From Prorocentrum cordatum (taxonomy: Eukaryota > Sar > Dinophyceae > Prorocentrales > Prorocentraceae): a stretch of 64,000 nucleotides of DNA. A program made the translations under genes and the position numbers. Of the stretch, positions 32,425-46,052 are shown piece after piece; the stretch's first letter is position 1, and each line of letters opens with the position of its first letter. The notes under the pieces were generated by a model. The model saw only the letters and a list, made by a program, of their open reading frames with translations. It was not told the origin of the DNA and did not search any database. The stretch covers positions 312,842 to 376,841 of the forward strand of contig CAUYUJ010014598.1 in assembly GCA_963575745.1 (NCBI GenBank). Direction: 5' to 3'.

Positions 32425-34612
32425 TTAGAAAAAGTGCGTTTTGTGCGTGCCCGCTCGAGGAAAGTTCGCCCCCCATCTCGGATCCTCGATAAATAACGGG
32501 GTCCGCAGACCCCCGCTTTCCCTCGTAAAAAAGAGGGTGCGGAGCGTTTTTCGCAGAATCCTCGAAAAATAACGGGGTCTGGAGCCCCGACCGCGACTCG
32601 GAAAAGCGCCCCGCGCGCAGGAATTCCGAGGATGTCTCGCGCGTGCCGCGTCCCGCGCGCAGGAATTTCGAGGATGTCTCGACTAATTCGCTTGTTTTGT
32701 CAGGATTTCTTAGAACTTTGGCAGGATGTCTCGAGCGAAACGCTTATTTTACATAGTTTGTGGAGGATGTCTCGAGCGAAACGCTGGTTTCCGCAAAATT
32801 TGGAGATGTCTCGAGCGGGGGGGCAGAATTCAGAGGATGTCTCAGGCGAAATGCTTGTTTTCGTGTCCCGCTCGCGGGAATTCCAAGGATGTTTTTCAGA
32901 ATGTGTTGAGGATGTCTCGAGCGAAACGCTGGTTTTGCAGAGTTGGGGATGTCTCGAGCGAAACGCTTGGTTTCAGAATTTGTTGAGGATGTCTCGAGCG
33001 AAACGCTGGTTTTGCAGAGCCGACCGCGACACGGAAAAGCGCCCCTCGCGCAGGAATTCTGAGGATGTCTCGCGCGTGCCGCGTCCCGCGCGCAGGAATT
33101 TAGATTTCTTGGGATTTTGGCAGGATGTCTCGAGCGAAACGCTTGTTTTTCCCGGAAAGGGCTCGAGCCCAGGGTTCTCTTTTAGAGGTTTACCCCCGGA
33201 TTCGACGGCTGTAGGGCCGGCGAAATTATTTTGCGATAAATTACGTGCGGGAGTAGGGCCGGCGGAATTATTTTTGAGGATGTCTCGAGCGAAACGCTTG
33301 TCTTTCAGAATTTGTTGAGGATGTCTCGAGCGAAACGCTGGTTTTGCAGAGTTGGGGATGTCTCGAGCGAAACGCTTGGTTTCAGAATTTGTTGAGGATG
33401 TCTCGAGCGAAACGCTGGTTTTGCAGAGCCGACCGCGACACGGAAAAGCGCACCGCGTAGGAATTCCGAGGATGTCTCGCGCGTGCCGCGTCCCGCGCGC
33501 AGGAATTTCGAGGATGTCTCAACTAATTCGTTGGTTTTTCGAGGATCTCCGTGATTTTTGAGGATGTCTCGAGCGAAACGGTTGTGTTTCAGAATTGGTT
33601 GAGGCTCTCTCGAGCGAAACGCTGGTTTTGCAGAGTTGGGGGATGTCTCGATCGAAACGCTTGTTGTTCACAATTTGTTGAGGATGTCTCGAGCGAAACG
33701 CTGGTTTTGCAGAGTTGGGGTATCTAACATGGCGTCGGGCCCAACGCCGAATTACAAGGAAACGCACGCGGGGCCGAAAAGCGCTACCCGAACACATGTC
33801 CCAATACAGAAAAGTGATGGTTTCTTGCTCTGAACAGGGGGTTGCGTTGCGCTTTGGGGGCCTCTCCAGGGAAGACGTAGCGAGGATGTCTCGAGCGGGA
33901 GCGCGAATTCAGCGTATCCAGGTCACGCAGGGGGGTATCTAACATGGCTGTCCCGAGCTGGAACCACGTGTTTTTTCCCGGAAAGGGCCTGAGCCCAGGG
34001 TTCTCTTTTAGTTGGTTTCCCCCCGGTTTTGACGGCTGTAGGGCCGGCGAATTTCTTTTGCGATAAATAACGAGGTCGCGTAGGGCCGGCGAATTAAAAT
34101 TTGAGGATGTCCCTAGCGAAACGCTTGTTTTTCAGAATTTGTTGAGGATGTCTCGAGCGAGACGCTGGTTTTGCAGAGTTGGGGATGTCTCGAGCGAAAC
34201 GCTTGGTTTCAGAATTTGTTGAGGATGTCTCGAGCGACACGCTGGTTTTGCAGAGCCGACCGCGACATGGAAAAGCGCCCCTCGCGCAGGAATTCCAAGG
34301 ATGTCTCGCGCGTGCCGCGTCCCGCGCGCGGGTATTTGGATTTCTTGGGATTTTGACAGGATGTCTCGAGCGAAACGCTTGTTTTTCATAATTTGTTGAG
34401 GATGTCTCGAGCAAAACGCTGGTTTTGCAAAATTGGAAGATGTCTCGAGCGGTGGCCTCGTGGGGGGCCAGAATTCAAAGGATGTCTCAGGCGAAATGCT
34501 TGTTTTCACGTCCCGCTCGCAGGAATTCCGAGGATGTCTCGCGCGTGCAGCGTCCCGCGCGTAGGAATTCAGATGATTTTGACAGGATGTCTCGAGCGAA
34601 ACGCTTGTCCCC
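32425..34612 (+). repeat. Mixed satellite and element B field
   Basis: Counterpart of 12061-14285 with regular satellite monomers throughout. It is therefore the better guide to the array's true structure. Confidence 0.85.
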
Positions 34613-35462
34613 AGCACGTTCCGTAGCGCGTCCCCTTGGCACGTCCCGCGATGCGTCCCCATGGCACGTCCCTTGGCACGTCGCTTGGCGCGTCCCTTGA
34701 GACGTTCTGCGTCGCGTCCTCCTGGCATGTTCCCCTGTCCATTAGCTCTGGGGCAGCTACTATGTGTTCAGGCAGCTCGAGCTTAAGATCCAGATCAGTT
34801 CGGTCAGGACTCGGATGCAAAGGAGGACTCGATCCACGAGGCTACAGAGCACAATCGCGCCATGGCACATCGCAATTCAGCACGGCGCAGCACAGCACTG
34901 ATTTCGGCACGGTACATCAAGGTCGATACACTCAGCATTGCAACTTGGCACATTCCTTGGCACGTTCCGTGGGGCGTCCTTTGGCGAGTCCCCCTGGCAC
35001 GTCTCGTGGCGCGTCCCCTGGCACATCCCGTGGCACATCCATTGGCACGTTCCGTAGCGCGTCCCCTTGGCACGTCCCGCGGTGCGACCCCATGGCACGT
35101 CCCCTGGCACGTCGCCTGGCGCATCCCTTGGGACGTTTCGCGGCGCGTCCTCCTGGCATGTTCCCCTGTCCATTAGCTCTGGGGCAGCTACTATGTGTTC
35201 AGGCAGCTCGAGCTTAAGATCCAGATCAGTTCGGTCAGGACTCGGATGCAAAGGAGGACTCGATCCACGAGGCTATAGAGCACAGTCGCGCCATGGCACA
35301 TCGCAATTCAGCACGGCGCAGCACAGCACAGCCCTCGGCAGGGTACATCAAGATCGATACCTTCAGTATTGCATTTGCCCGTCACCCAATCAGGTGTCTT
35401 TGAAAACGCTGCCATGTGTTACAGTTCTACATTCCTTTCCGGGTTCGTGGGTCGATCATGTT
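34613..35462 (+). repeat. Element A, full-length copy
   Basis: Counterpart of 14288-15135, and the closest match to 1-1258 apart from the extra 431-bp block there. Confidence 0.85.
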
Positions 35463-36221
35463 TGGGTCAGGCGAATTACGGACGCTAGCCGAAGCATCGT
35501 TGAATGACGGATGCGCGACGCCTTGTTGTTGTAGGAAGTGCGGTTCGCATGCGCGAGTGGAGCACCATGTAAGCGTGCGTGTGTTCTCTCATGCTGGCGT
35601 TGGCTTCGATGATCCTTCTCGTATTCTTTATGCCGATTCGACTTAATGTCGTACTGTTGCTGCCGCAATTCGTCCTCCGCCAAGCTGTTGCTGCCCACTT
35701 ACTCCTTCCCATCCCCTTCCTGGCCCTCATCGCCCTCATTCCTCCCTCATCCTTCCTCCTTGCTCTCTGTTCCCTGCTCTCTTCCCCCGCATTCCTCCTA
35801 CCCCCCCCCCCCCCCCCGTCCCTGTGCCCCCCCAGTCCGTTCCATTTCCTTGTTCCCCATTCCCCCCCCCTTCGCCCCCCTCCCTATGCGCATCCTCCTT
35901 CACATTCACGTCCTTTCAGCATTCTCCCTCCTTCCGTCCCCCGTTCATCCCCCATACTCCCTACCCTCGCCTTACCAACGCAGTCCTGGTTCAAACCGCG
36001 TCGGAGTGTTGCGACGACAATGGTAGCGGAGCTTGGGACCTTGTCTCCGCCGATGGCGTTGCCACATCTTACCTTGCAGTTGCATCTCAGAGCACAGCCG
36101 TGCATCAACCCTGTTTCGGATCGCCGGGGGTTCAGTGGCGCGGGCGCTCGTGCAGTGCACCGTTGGTGGTGCCAAAACCCTTTGTGTGAAATTCATTTGT
36201 GTTTTTTTCTGGTTCCTAGAC
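35463..36221. other. C-rich spacer, copy 2
   Basis: Counterpart of 15136-15894, ending in the same TTTTTTCTGGTTCCTAG acceptor-like stretch before the ATG at 36222. Confidence 0.5.
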
Positions 36222-37872
36222 ATGGCGAGCAAATCGGCGCAATTCAGCACGGACATCAGCATGGCGAAAAGGGCCACCCACAGACTCAAGAAGCTCGGAG
36301 TCACGATAAGAGCTGCAACGGAGGGAAAAGACCCGGGACTCGACGGAGCTGGCAAAACACGCACGACGAGAGCAACGCACGGTGCGAGGAGGCAGAAGGG
36401 TTTCAAACTATTTGCGGCAATCGCCAAAAGGCTGAAGGGAGCAAAGACACGGAGGCAAGTCATCGAGCAAGATGGCATAGGTGGGACACGGGACGAAGGC
36501 ATACGGACCCAGCCCCATCAGGAAGAGGTACGCGAAGGGAGTCAGAAAGGCGCGGCCAGGCAGGGGCCTCACCACGCTGCTCGACCTGGAAGGCGCGGAC
36601 TCAGGAGTCACCATCCCGAAGGACCAGATACAGGCGTGGTTCGACCTGTGAGCCAGCAGACCTGACTTGCGAAGTGGTGCAAGACGCGCCTGGCTTAGAA
36701 TACGCGAACGACTCGCAGCAGCACCTAAGAGCACGAGATGGCAGCAACGAAGAGGAGTAATAGGCGCACCCGTCCTGCAGCTATGGGAGACCGGTTGGGA
36801 CGCAAAGACAGCGGATTTCTGGAAGGACATTGATGGAGGAGGTAGGCAGCGACAAACCGACGACGGCAACGACGACCCAAAGAACTGTTGGACGCGATCA
36901 CCGGCGACCTCAAAAAGAAGGCTTGGATACGCGCCAGTATGCGCCACAACGGAGCTGGGCTACATGGGGCAGATGCATACGACCTGCAGATGCAGCTGAG
37001 ACGCCGAAGGAAGCACGGGAACTACCAGAAATTCGGGCCGGCACTCACGGCAGCTTGCGCGGGGGCGCGGTCGCCGCAGAGGAGGAAAGACACATTCAGC
37101 GAGGACGCATGCAACCTGCGCAAACGCAGGGAGGTCGCCGACGATTTCCACATCATCTGCAGCTGCAGAAGCAACCGCGGCATCTACAGGAGGACAGAAC
37201 TCGATGCATCGAGCAGAACAGGGGCGATAATAATATGCGGCATTCTGGCTGAGAGGAAGTGCACCCAGACCCTGGACAACGCCGCCAACGCGTGAGACAT
37301 AATACCAGCCGAAGAGAACAGGCAAAGCGCGCGGCATCACCAATGAGCAGACGGGCCAGAAGTTCATCGCACCGAGCGGCCACGTGATCGCACGCGGAGA
37401 TGGACGCTGAGGAGCACGCGGGGACGACGCGACAGATAGGAGGTGCGGATGGAGCCGGGCCAGCATGAAGATGGTCAACGGTGGATGGAAGGCGACCGCC
37501 GAAGTCTCAGGGCCGCCCCCAGGCGCTCGACAACCCAGCCACAGGGCGGAGGTCACAGCGTTCGTGGACCGCCTGCAGTTGACGGAGGGCGACGTGATCT
37601 TCTACACCGACTCGGAGATCCTGTGCAAAGGATAAAACGCCAAATGGCACCTCCTCACGGGCTCCGAGAAGGCGCGCGGGGAAATCTGGAAGAATATCAA
37701 GCAGCGGCTGGCCACCGGGGGTGGCGCGGAGGTCCCAGTGCGACACGTCGAGTGCCCCGCGACGGAGCAGGCCAGGGAAATAAGGATACGGATGGAAGCA
37801 CGGCACGGCAACCAAAGAGCTGACGCTCTAGCGGCGGGGGCGGCAGCCACCCACGAGATCTCAGGCGCGTAG
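36222..37872 (+). pseudogene. 5'-truncated retroelement relic: connector and RNase H region, copy 2
   Basis: Same frame pattern and the same three stops as copy 1, at 36649 (TGA), 37633 (TAA) and 37870 (TAG). The shared lesions show that the relic was already dead when the 20-kb unit was duplicated. The RNase H block (FYTDSEILC, HGNQRADALAAGAA) lies at 37465-37872. Confidence 0.7.
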
Positions 37873-38238
37873 ATGAGCTGTTACGATTGGGCAACGGCTG
37901 CAGCGCACATGGTAAGAACTCGGATGTGGCAGGCATACAAGGATCAGTTCGACACAGCGAAGCCGATGTCCGGGGAGGAGAAGGAGGAAGCCAGAAACAA
38001 AAGGAAGAAAGAAGAAGTGAAGAAGACCTTCGAGGAGCTAAAGGAGTCATCACCACACATGCTGGCCAGCAATGGAAAAACGATGAAGCGCACGGCCTGC
38101 AACAAGGAGTCGATCGGTGCCAACCAAAGGTTGAAGCCGGCGAGATGGTGGTCGATGAGGCGCCACGCAGACGACGCAGGAGACAGAGCTGACAGAAGGG
38201 AACGCGCAGGCAGATGCCTGGTGTTCAAAGGCAAATGA
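37873..38238 (+). pseudogene. Possible C-terminal extension of the relic, copy 2
   Basis: Identical in translation to 17546-17911: MSCYDWATAAAHMV, then a Lys/Glu-rich helix. Confidence 0.35.
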
Positions 38239-38459
38239 TCGCTCGCATCGCAGGCCACATGCTGGCCAAGACACCACGCCAAGTACTTACGCTGGCAATG
38301 TGGAGCCACCGCGGAGAAGCACCTGAGAAGCAAGATGGCAAAGGCGTGCGAAGGATGACCCAGCGGGAAAGCATCACAGCACGCACTGAAAGCCCCGAGA
38401 AAGAAGAAGGACTGGACAGCCAAACCCAAGGCATTCAAGGTCGAGAAGTATGGCAGGGA

Positions 38460-38757
38460 AGCCTCGAGTTAGGACGCAGGGGAGGGCCCCCGGCCCGCCG
38501 CTGAGAGAAGGCTCAGCGCCGAACTTGGATGGTGGCGTCGTACGTTTTGCCGACAGGAAAGCTTCGAGTCAGGACGCAGGGGGGCCCTCCGCCCCGCCGC
38601 TGAGAGAGGGCTCAGCGGCTCAGTTGGAGGGTGGAGTCGTGCGTTTTGCTGACAGGTAGGCCTCGAGTCAGAACGCAGAGGGGGCCATCCGCCCCGCCGC
38701 CGAGGGCATCCTCAGCGGCTAACTTGGATGGTAACGTCGTACGTTTTGCTGGAACTG
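38460..38757 (+). repeat. 98-bp minisatellite, 3 copies
   Basis: Counterpart of 18133-18430, with no difference seen. Confidence 0.85.
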
Positions 38758-38821
38758 CGACCGCCCAAAGAAAGAGGATCACAAGGAAGAGCGAGGAGCA
38801 CCAGGTCAGGAACGCGCACAA

Positions 38822-39237
38822 ATGAGCTCAGAGTACAAGAAGGACACGCACCAGGTAAAGCACGCGAACGCGGAGTCGAACCGCGAGAAGGACGCGAGGA
38901 GCGCCGACAAGGCCAAGTTCACAGACGAGGAGAAGAAGATGGCGAACCGCGAGCAGGACGACAAGTACATCGGAGCCACGGAGGCGCATGCTGACCAGAA
39001 GCACTCCGTGGACCCCGACGACGCAGAGGCGGCGGCCCTGGGCGAAACTCCTGAATGCAGGGGCTGCAGCCAGGCCGGGCTAAGGACGAGGAGGAGAAGC
39101 TGACGGACTGCAAGCAGGACGTCAAGTACATTGGGGCCATGGAGGTGCAGGCGGAGAAGAAGCACTCCGTGGACCCCGACGGCGCAGAGGCGGCGGCCCT
39201 GGGCGGAACCCCTGAACGCAGGGGCCGCCGCCAGTCC
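38822..39237 (+). pseudogene. Duplicated ~55-residue acidic/basic module, frame broken
   Basis: Counterpart of 18495-18910 with the same frame change between the two module copies. The break is therefore not a random read error unique to one copy. Confidence 0.35.
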
Positions 39238-39305
39238 GACCGCCTACACAGTCGGAAGACTGTTATTATTTTGCGCGATAAAATTGCATTGCAGATGTTA
39301 CGGAT

Positions 39306-39351
39306 GCATCGCCGATGCATCGCCTATGCATCGGCGATGCATCGGCGATGC
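39306..39351. repeat. Perfect 19-bp-stem hairpin
   Basis: Arms 39306-39324 and 39333-39351. Identical to 18979-19024. Confidence 0.9.
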
Positions 39352-42300
39352 GGCGCGATCGTTGGACCCCATCGTCGCGGACCTCATTTGATCGAAGCAG
39401 AAAAACAGGCTCGACTGCGCCGACATTCGCGCGCAGGTCGCCTGCGCAGGGTCGCGCGGAAGCGCCCTCGTCGCAAGCGCAGCGCGGCTCGCGCAAGCCA
39501 CCGCACAAGGTCGCCACGTCATCTTGCGTAAGACCCGCTTCTTCAAAAGAGCGCGTTCTGCGGTCGCTTGGAGGGGGGGTGGGGCTGGAACCAGACCTAT
39601 AAGCGGCAAACACCTGAGCAGCACTTCCACAGCAAGGATGCTAATAATATGAGAAGAATAGAAAAATGTGCATGTGCATATATAATATAATAATACGTTT
39701 AGGCAATTTCCCCGGGGAAAAGGTAGGGCATGACTCTCCACAGCCTGGGCTCCCCCGGAGAACCTGCGGTTCACTCCTCCCCTCCTCCTCCGTTGCCCGG
39801 GGGATGTGGCGCCCGTGTTCCTGTTGCCCCTCCTTTCGTTGCTCGTGCTTTCGCCCCGCAGCCACTTGGGCTCCGTTGGCTGATGTGGGAGCCTTCGGAG
39901 CCTTCGGACCCTGATTCTGCAGGCGAGGCCCGCCCGGGAAAGGGGGGGCACCGCAACAGGGAGGGGGGGAACGGCCAGGAAGTGAAAGATGTAGGGAAAG
40001 GGAGGCGAGGGGGGAAGGTATGGATAAGGAGGAAAGGGAAAGGAAGAGTGGCTTTGAGGGGAGGGATTACCCCAGCGCGACCCTACTTAGGAGTCGGACC
40101 CCCTACGAAAGCAGCATTAGTAGTAACAGTAAAGTTCACTGCTGGTGGCCGCTGCCTGGTAGCCGGGTAGCCCTTGCGAGCGCAGGCGGTCGCTCGCCCT
40201 TGGTTTGGCCTGGCCTGGCCGCGGGCCCAGGCCGCCAGCCCGAAGCCCAAGGCCCAACGCCTTCGGCTTTTTGGTCATCTCACCAGAGGGCGGCGCGCTC
40301 CCGCTCCCGCGATCACCGCGGGCCGCGAGCACGAGCGACGAGCGGCCCCCGACAGGTTGCCGCCGTCGTGGGGCCAGCGCTGCCACATTGCCAACGTGGT
40401 CACATTGCAGTTGCAGTGCCGCCGCCAGCAGCGCCACCACAGCGCCCCGTCATTGCCGCCCCCCCTTCGGTCATTTATCTGGCGCGATCAGGGGGCCGCG
40501 CGCGGCATGCAGGCATGTTGCGCCTGGGCCTGCGTGCAGTTTGCACACCGGTGCAGCGCCTGATTTTGTAATTGTTGTCAATATGTCTGCCCTCGTCTGG
40601 ACATATGCGCCGCGCCGCGCCTTGGAGGGCCAGGGCCGAGACGGACGCGCTCTGTTTGTTTTGTGCAAGCCTTGGCATGGGATGGGCACTTGGCAATTGA
40701 ATTGGCCATGGCGCCGCGACCGTGCCCGTCGGGCCGTCGGCCAGCGGTTCGTTGCAATCATCGGTTTCGGTTCCATTTGGCAGACCAGAGGCTGTAGTAA
40801 TTGTAGTTAGTAAGTAAGTGCTAGGTAGCCCTTGCGCCTTGCGCCCTTGCGGCCTGGGGCCCAGCGCCCCAACGCATGTGACTTTAGCCGAACTTTAGCC
40901 TAACTTTAGCCCTCGGGCAGGGGCCGGGGCCGAGGCCAATCTGCTTTTTTGATTATCCTTGTCGCGCCGCCCGTTGGCGTCGACGTCGCGCGCGCTGGGG
41001 GCGACGGGCCCGAGGCCCCCCACGGCGTCGGGCATCGGGCGGGCCCCGGGCCCGGCCAACAGGCGGGAGGCCAGAGCGCAGCCAACAGGCGCGGAGCCTC
41101 CAACTCGGGAGCCAGAGCACGGCCAACAGGCGCGGGGCCTCCAGCCGAGGAGCCCGACGACCAGACGACGACGACGATGTCCCGCGCCAAGGCCGCCCAG
41201 GCAACGCCCGCAGAGGTTGCAGAGCCGCCCCCGGGAGGGGAGCCGGGGAGCAGATCGGGAAGCACGCGGCGAGGGTGCGCCCGGGGCGGGCGGGTATTTT
41301 TTCTGTTTCGGCGTTTTTGTATTTTTGCAAAAAATATAAAAAAACGAAACGCAAAAACTATTAAAATAGTAAAAAAATAGTTTTTCCCACATGATTTTTC
41401 TATTTCTTTATAATTATATAAGAAAAATACATCTCCCCGGGAGAACACCTATTTTTCCAGTTAGAAAAATACATCTCCCCGGGAGAACACCTATTTTTCC
41501 AGTTCGCGCAAAGAGGGTGACCGGAGGGATTACCTACTTTTCGGAGACCTGTCAGGATCTAGTTCCCCTTGTTCTCGGCCGTTCGGCTGGCGGCCCTCGG
41601 CGCTGAAGACGTCAGTGCTGGGGTGCCAGTTGGCTTGACGGGCCCAGGCCGCGCACTGCGGCGACGTTCTGCGCGAGGCTGGAGGGCGCCGGCCCCGGCG
41701 CAGCCCCGGCGAACGCCAAGCCAAGCGCAGTCGGACTCGTCGACGTCGAGCGCGGTCATGTCTTGCACCCAGAGCTTCTGGGCGGGGCATGGGCAGGCCC
41801 GGGCGTTGGCCTGGGCCATCGCTGGCGCCATGCTGGTTCATTCCAAGTCCAAGTCGCGCTCGGGCCGATCGGGAGATCCAGCAAATTACGGCACGGCAGA
41901 CTGCCATTGTGCCATTGTGGCCTGGTGCATGTTGAGTCAGGATGATCCAGGATGGCTTGCTACCCGCAGGGGCGGTGGGTTTACCGTTTACCAGTTCTAC
42001 AAGTCGGGCAGGCGCTGGCGCCACTGGGGCCGAACTCTTGGCAAACATCCACGCGTGCGGCATGGCAGGGGCAACGAGCTCGAGCTGGAATCCTCTGATG
42101 TGCCTTGGCAGGGTCAATGCTGGCAGCTGCTGGCAATGCTCGCAGTCGGGCAGGCATTGGAGTCGAACTCGGCGTTGCGACATTTTTTGTTTCGTGATGC
42201 CCGGTGGGATCCAGCGTGGCAGCGCTGATCTCTACTTCGCTTGGAGGCGCTGGAACCGAATTGAGGCAAACCTCATGACTCATGCAAGTCGGCCTGGTGG

Positions 42301-42940
42301 GAGCAACGAACGCTGCAAATCCTTTCAGGGGGGCCTAGTCACTCGTCACTAGTCCTAGTGACCTAGTGGCAGCGACGCTCGGGCAGGCGCTCGAGTCGCA
42401 TGTCAGCGACCTGGTTGTGGCAGCTTTGTAGCAGCAGCTAGCAATGCTGATTTCTTCATGGAGTGGGAACAGTGCGACGTGCTCTGGGCGCCTGGTTCAT
42501 GGGTTCGGGCAAACCACTGTTTGCGCGTTTTCCCAGCATTGCTCCGACGTGCTTTCTGTCAAATAGGTCGCGCGCGTCGCGCGCAGTGCAGCGGCAGACG
42601 CGACGGCGAGCCCGGCGCACGGCGGCCGCGTCGATTGTTCTGCTCAGGCAGGGGCCAGAACAGGAGAGGGGGAGGATGAGAAGAGTCTTAGAAGGGGTGG
42701 GGGGGCCGGAAGGGAGGTGGACGAGCAGAGGAGGAAGGCGACGGTAGGCAGGGGTGGGCGAGGACGAGGGGGCGGGGAGGAGGGACGACGGCAGGAAACG
42801 ACAAAGGAAGGGAAGCAAACGAGGTGGAGGAAGAGAGGAAGCGCTGCACACGATCCGTTCCCTGTTGGTTATATCCACTGCTGCGCGGGATCAGCTGTTT
42901 TTGTTGTGAGCTTGTCTGGTTTGCATGCGGTTTTCATATT
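39352..42940. other. Long spacer without a recognisable gene, copy 2
   Basis: Counterpart of 19025-22600, including the 42-bp duplication at 41421-41504. It carries the longer forms of the GAGCCTTCG and CTG slips. Confidence 0.5.
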
Positions 42941-43007
42941 ATTTTGATATTATTTGTGTATTTTGAGCATTTTCGGCAATACGTTGTGAGCCTTTGGGCT
43001 GGGTTGT

Positions 43008-43168
43008 ATTAATACAGAAACAATACAGAAATAATACGAGCGATATAGGAATGCCGCCTGTATTTTTATGATATTAATAGAGGGCGGTTTGTTTCTATGT
43101 TTTCGATAATAATAGGGGGCAACTTGTTTCTATTTTTTCGATAATAATAGGGGGTTTGCTCTTTTTGA
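43008..43168 (+). repeat. AT-rich short repeats, copy 2
   Basis: Counterpart of 22670-22830. One substitution is seen (ATGCCGCC for ATACCGCC). Confidence 0.7.
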
Positions 43169-43327
43169 GCTCCTCAGGAGCTTTGCCGGTTACAAAACCA
43201 GACCCCCCCCGTACCTCTCCTCTCTCCATCTTCTCGGCTGGCGGCGGCGGCGGGGGCGGCGATTTTTTTTCTGGGCCGGCGCCGGCGCCTGCGGCGGCGG
43301 GCGTCGGCGGTGGGGGGCGTCGACGAG

Positions 43328-43865
43328 GACAACGGTGGTGGTGCTGGTAATGGGTTGTGGTGGTGGTGGTGACGGTGATGGTGGTGGCGGTGGTGGTGGG
43401 TGGTGGTGGTTGTGGTGGTTGTGTGGTGGTGGTGTGGTGGTTGTTTGGGGTGGTGGTGGTGGTGGTGGGTGGTGGTGGTGGTTTTGTGGTGGCGTGGTGG
43501 TGGTTTGTGGTGGTGGTGGTGGGTTGTAGTGGTGGGAGTGGTTTATGGACGTGGTGCTGGTGGTGGTGGTGGCTGCGGTGGTGGTGGTGGTGGTGGTGAT
43601 GATGAGTTGTGGTGGTGGTGGTGGGTCGTGCTGCTGGTAGTGGTGGTGGTGGTGGCGTGGTAGATGTGTGGTGGTGGTGGTGGTGGTAGTGGTTGTGGGT
43701 TTTTGTGGTGGTGGTGGCGATGATGAGTTGTGGTGGTGGTGGTGGTTGTGGTGGTGGCGGCTGTGGTGGTGGTGGTTGTGTGGTGGTTTGGTGGTGGTGG
43801 TGGTGGTGGTGGTGGTGGTGGGTTGAGGCGGTGGAGGTGGTGGTGGTGGTGCTGCTGCTGGTACT
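43328..43865 (+). repeat. GTG/GGT microsatellite, copy 2
   Basis: Counterpart of 22990-23525. A small difference at 43664 (TAGATGTGTGG for TAGATTGTGG) shifts frames, which is why the opposite-strand open frame differs between copies. Confidence 0.95.
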
Positions 43866-44533
43866 GGCGATGGTTATTGTTGCTGCGTCCCCGCCGTCGC
43901 CGGCGCCAGCGCCGGCGCTGCCGGCCGCCGCCAGCGCCGGCGCCGGCGCCAGGGGCGGGGGGCGGTTTGAACCCCCCCCCCCTTCGGCGCCCAAGGGGGA
44001 GGGGGTGTTGAACCCCCCCCCCCCAGGTGGGCTGCTTCTGGTGATCGTCGCTGCGCCCCGGCCGCCGGCGCCAAGGTATGAGTCCCCCCCCCTTCTTTTG
44101 GAGGAAGGGGGGGGATTCGGGAGGGGGGGGTTTGGGGGGAGGGGGAGTCTTGATCGACGGCGCCGAGTATGGGGGGGGGCCCACCCCCCGATTCGAAACG
44201 CGCCGCCGAAAGTTCCCAAGGCAAGCGCCTGCGAAACGCGTTTTCTCGTTTTTCTGTTCGTCGGTTCTTTGGGAAACCTCCTACAGGGGGGGGGCAGGCG
44301 GGGAGCGGGAGGAGGGCGGCGGAGGGGCCTCATTTGGGGCCCACGAAACATGGAACAATGTGGACGGGGACCGGGGTCCTTTTGAGTCTGCCTTCGCACA
44401 CAGGAGCGACATGTGTCACGGGGGGAAGAACACTGACACAATGAATCGTCGATCCCCAGGAAAGCATAGGAAAAAAAGGGAAGTGGAGGGACGACGAAAA
44501 CCCAGAAACTAGAAAACATGGGGTATCCTGGGA

Positions 44534-45578
44534 TGTGTGTGTGTGTGTGCGTGCGTGTGTGTGTGCGTGTGCGTGTGCGTGTGCGTGTGCGTGTGCGTGT
44601 GCGTGTGCGTGTGCGTGTGCGTGTGCGTGTGCGTGTGCGTGTGCGTTGTGCGTGTCGTGTGCGTGTGCGTGTGCGCGTGCGCGTGCGCCTGCGCGTGCGG
44701 CGTGCGCGCGCGCGTGCGCGTGCGCGTGCGCGTTGCGCGTGCGTCGTGCGCGTGCGCGTGCGCGTGCGCGGTGCGCTTCGCGCGTGCGCCTGCGCGTGCG
44801 CGTGCGCGTGCGCGTGCGCGTGTGCGTGTCGTGTGCGTTGCGCGTGCGTGGCGTGTGCGTGGTGCTGTTGCGGTGGCGTGTGCGTGTGCGTGTGCGTGTG
44901 CGTGTGCGTGTGCGTGTGCGTGTGCGCGTGCGTGTGCGTGTGCGTTTGCGTCGTGTGCGTGTGCGCGTGCGCGTGCGTGTGCGCGTGCGCTTGCGCGTGC
45001 GCGTGCGCGTGCGCGTGCGCGTGCGTGTGCATGTGCGTGTGCGTGTGCGTGTGCGGTGCGGTGCTGTGCGTGTGCGTGTGCGTGTGCGTGTGCGTGTGCG
45101 TGTGCGTGTGCGTGTGCGTGTGCGTGTGCGTGTGCCGTGTGCGTGGGGCGTTGTGCGTGTGCGTGTGCGTGTGCGTTGCGTGTGCGTGTGCGTGTGCGTG
45201 GTTGCGTGTGCGTGTGCGTGTGCGTGTGCGTGTGCTTGTGCGTGTGCGTGTGCGTGTGCGTGTGCGTGGTGCGTGTGCGCAGTGCGGTGCGTGTGCGTGT
45301 GCGTGTGCGTGTGCGTGTGCGCGTGCGCGTGCGCGTAGCGCGTGCGGTGGTCGTTGCCGCGTCGCGTGCGCGCGTGCGCTTGCGCGTGCGCGTGCGCGTG
45401 CGCGTGCGCGTGCGCGTGCGCGTGCGCGTGCGCGTGCTCGTGCGCGTGCGCGTGTGCGTGCGCGTGTGCGTGTGCGTGTGCATGTGCGTGTGCCTGTGCG
45501 TGTGCGTGTGCGTGTGCGTGTGCGCGTGCGTGCGTGCGTGTGTGTGTGTGTGTGTGTGTGTGCGTGTGCGTGTGTCCC
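44534..45578 (+). repeat. GTGTGC array, copy 2 (rearranged)
   Basis: Flanks are nearly identical to copy 1, but the array interior is reorganised. GTGTGC runs alternate with blocks of GCGCGT and odd steps such as GTGCGGTGCG and TGTTGCGGTGGCG. It is about 90 bp shorter overall. An 889-codon minus-strand frame spanning it is an artefact. Confidence 0.95.
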
Positions 45579-46052
45579 GTCATCCGTGTGCCCCTGGACC
45601 CTTTCGATGTGAGGGCTGAGGTCCCCGCGACTTGCCCTGTGCGGGTCGGCCTCTCCCTGGCTGAACACGGCGCCCGTCGCCCGCCTCTGGATGCACATCC
45701 CCGTCGTCGTCCTGAGCATCGTCGCCCCCCCAGGCGTCTTTCCGCCCTCCCCAGACGACCCCAAGAAGCGCCCAAGACGCCTCCAAGAGGCTCCCGAAGA
45801 TGCCCGTACGAGGACTCAAGAGGATCCCCGAGGCACCCAAAGACGCCCTTGGGCCCACCAAGGGGCCCCCAAGACGCAAGAGAGGCTTTCTTGCCCCCCG
45901 AATATCATCGTGGTTTCCCCCTGGAAAGGCGGGGGGCAGCATGCCAGCATCGATGCGGGGCCGAGCTCCTTCTCGAGGAGCTCCCAGTCCCTCTTGAGGT
46001 CCGGCGCGGCGCTCGCCTCTGCAGGAGGAAGGCGGCGGAGGGTTCGCAGACA

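Noticed and set aside
43095-45764. 889-codon minus-strand frame
   Set aside because: It spans two microsatellites and unrelated spacer. Its counterpart in copy 1 is broken into several frames. The content is HTHTHT, RTRTRT and poly-His.
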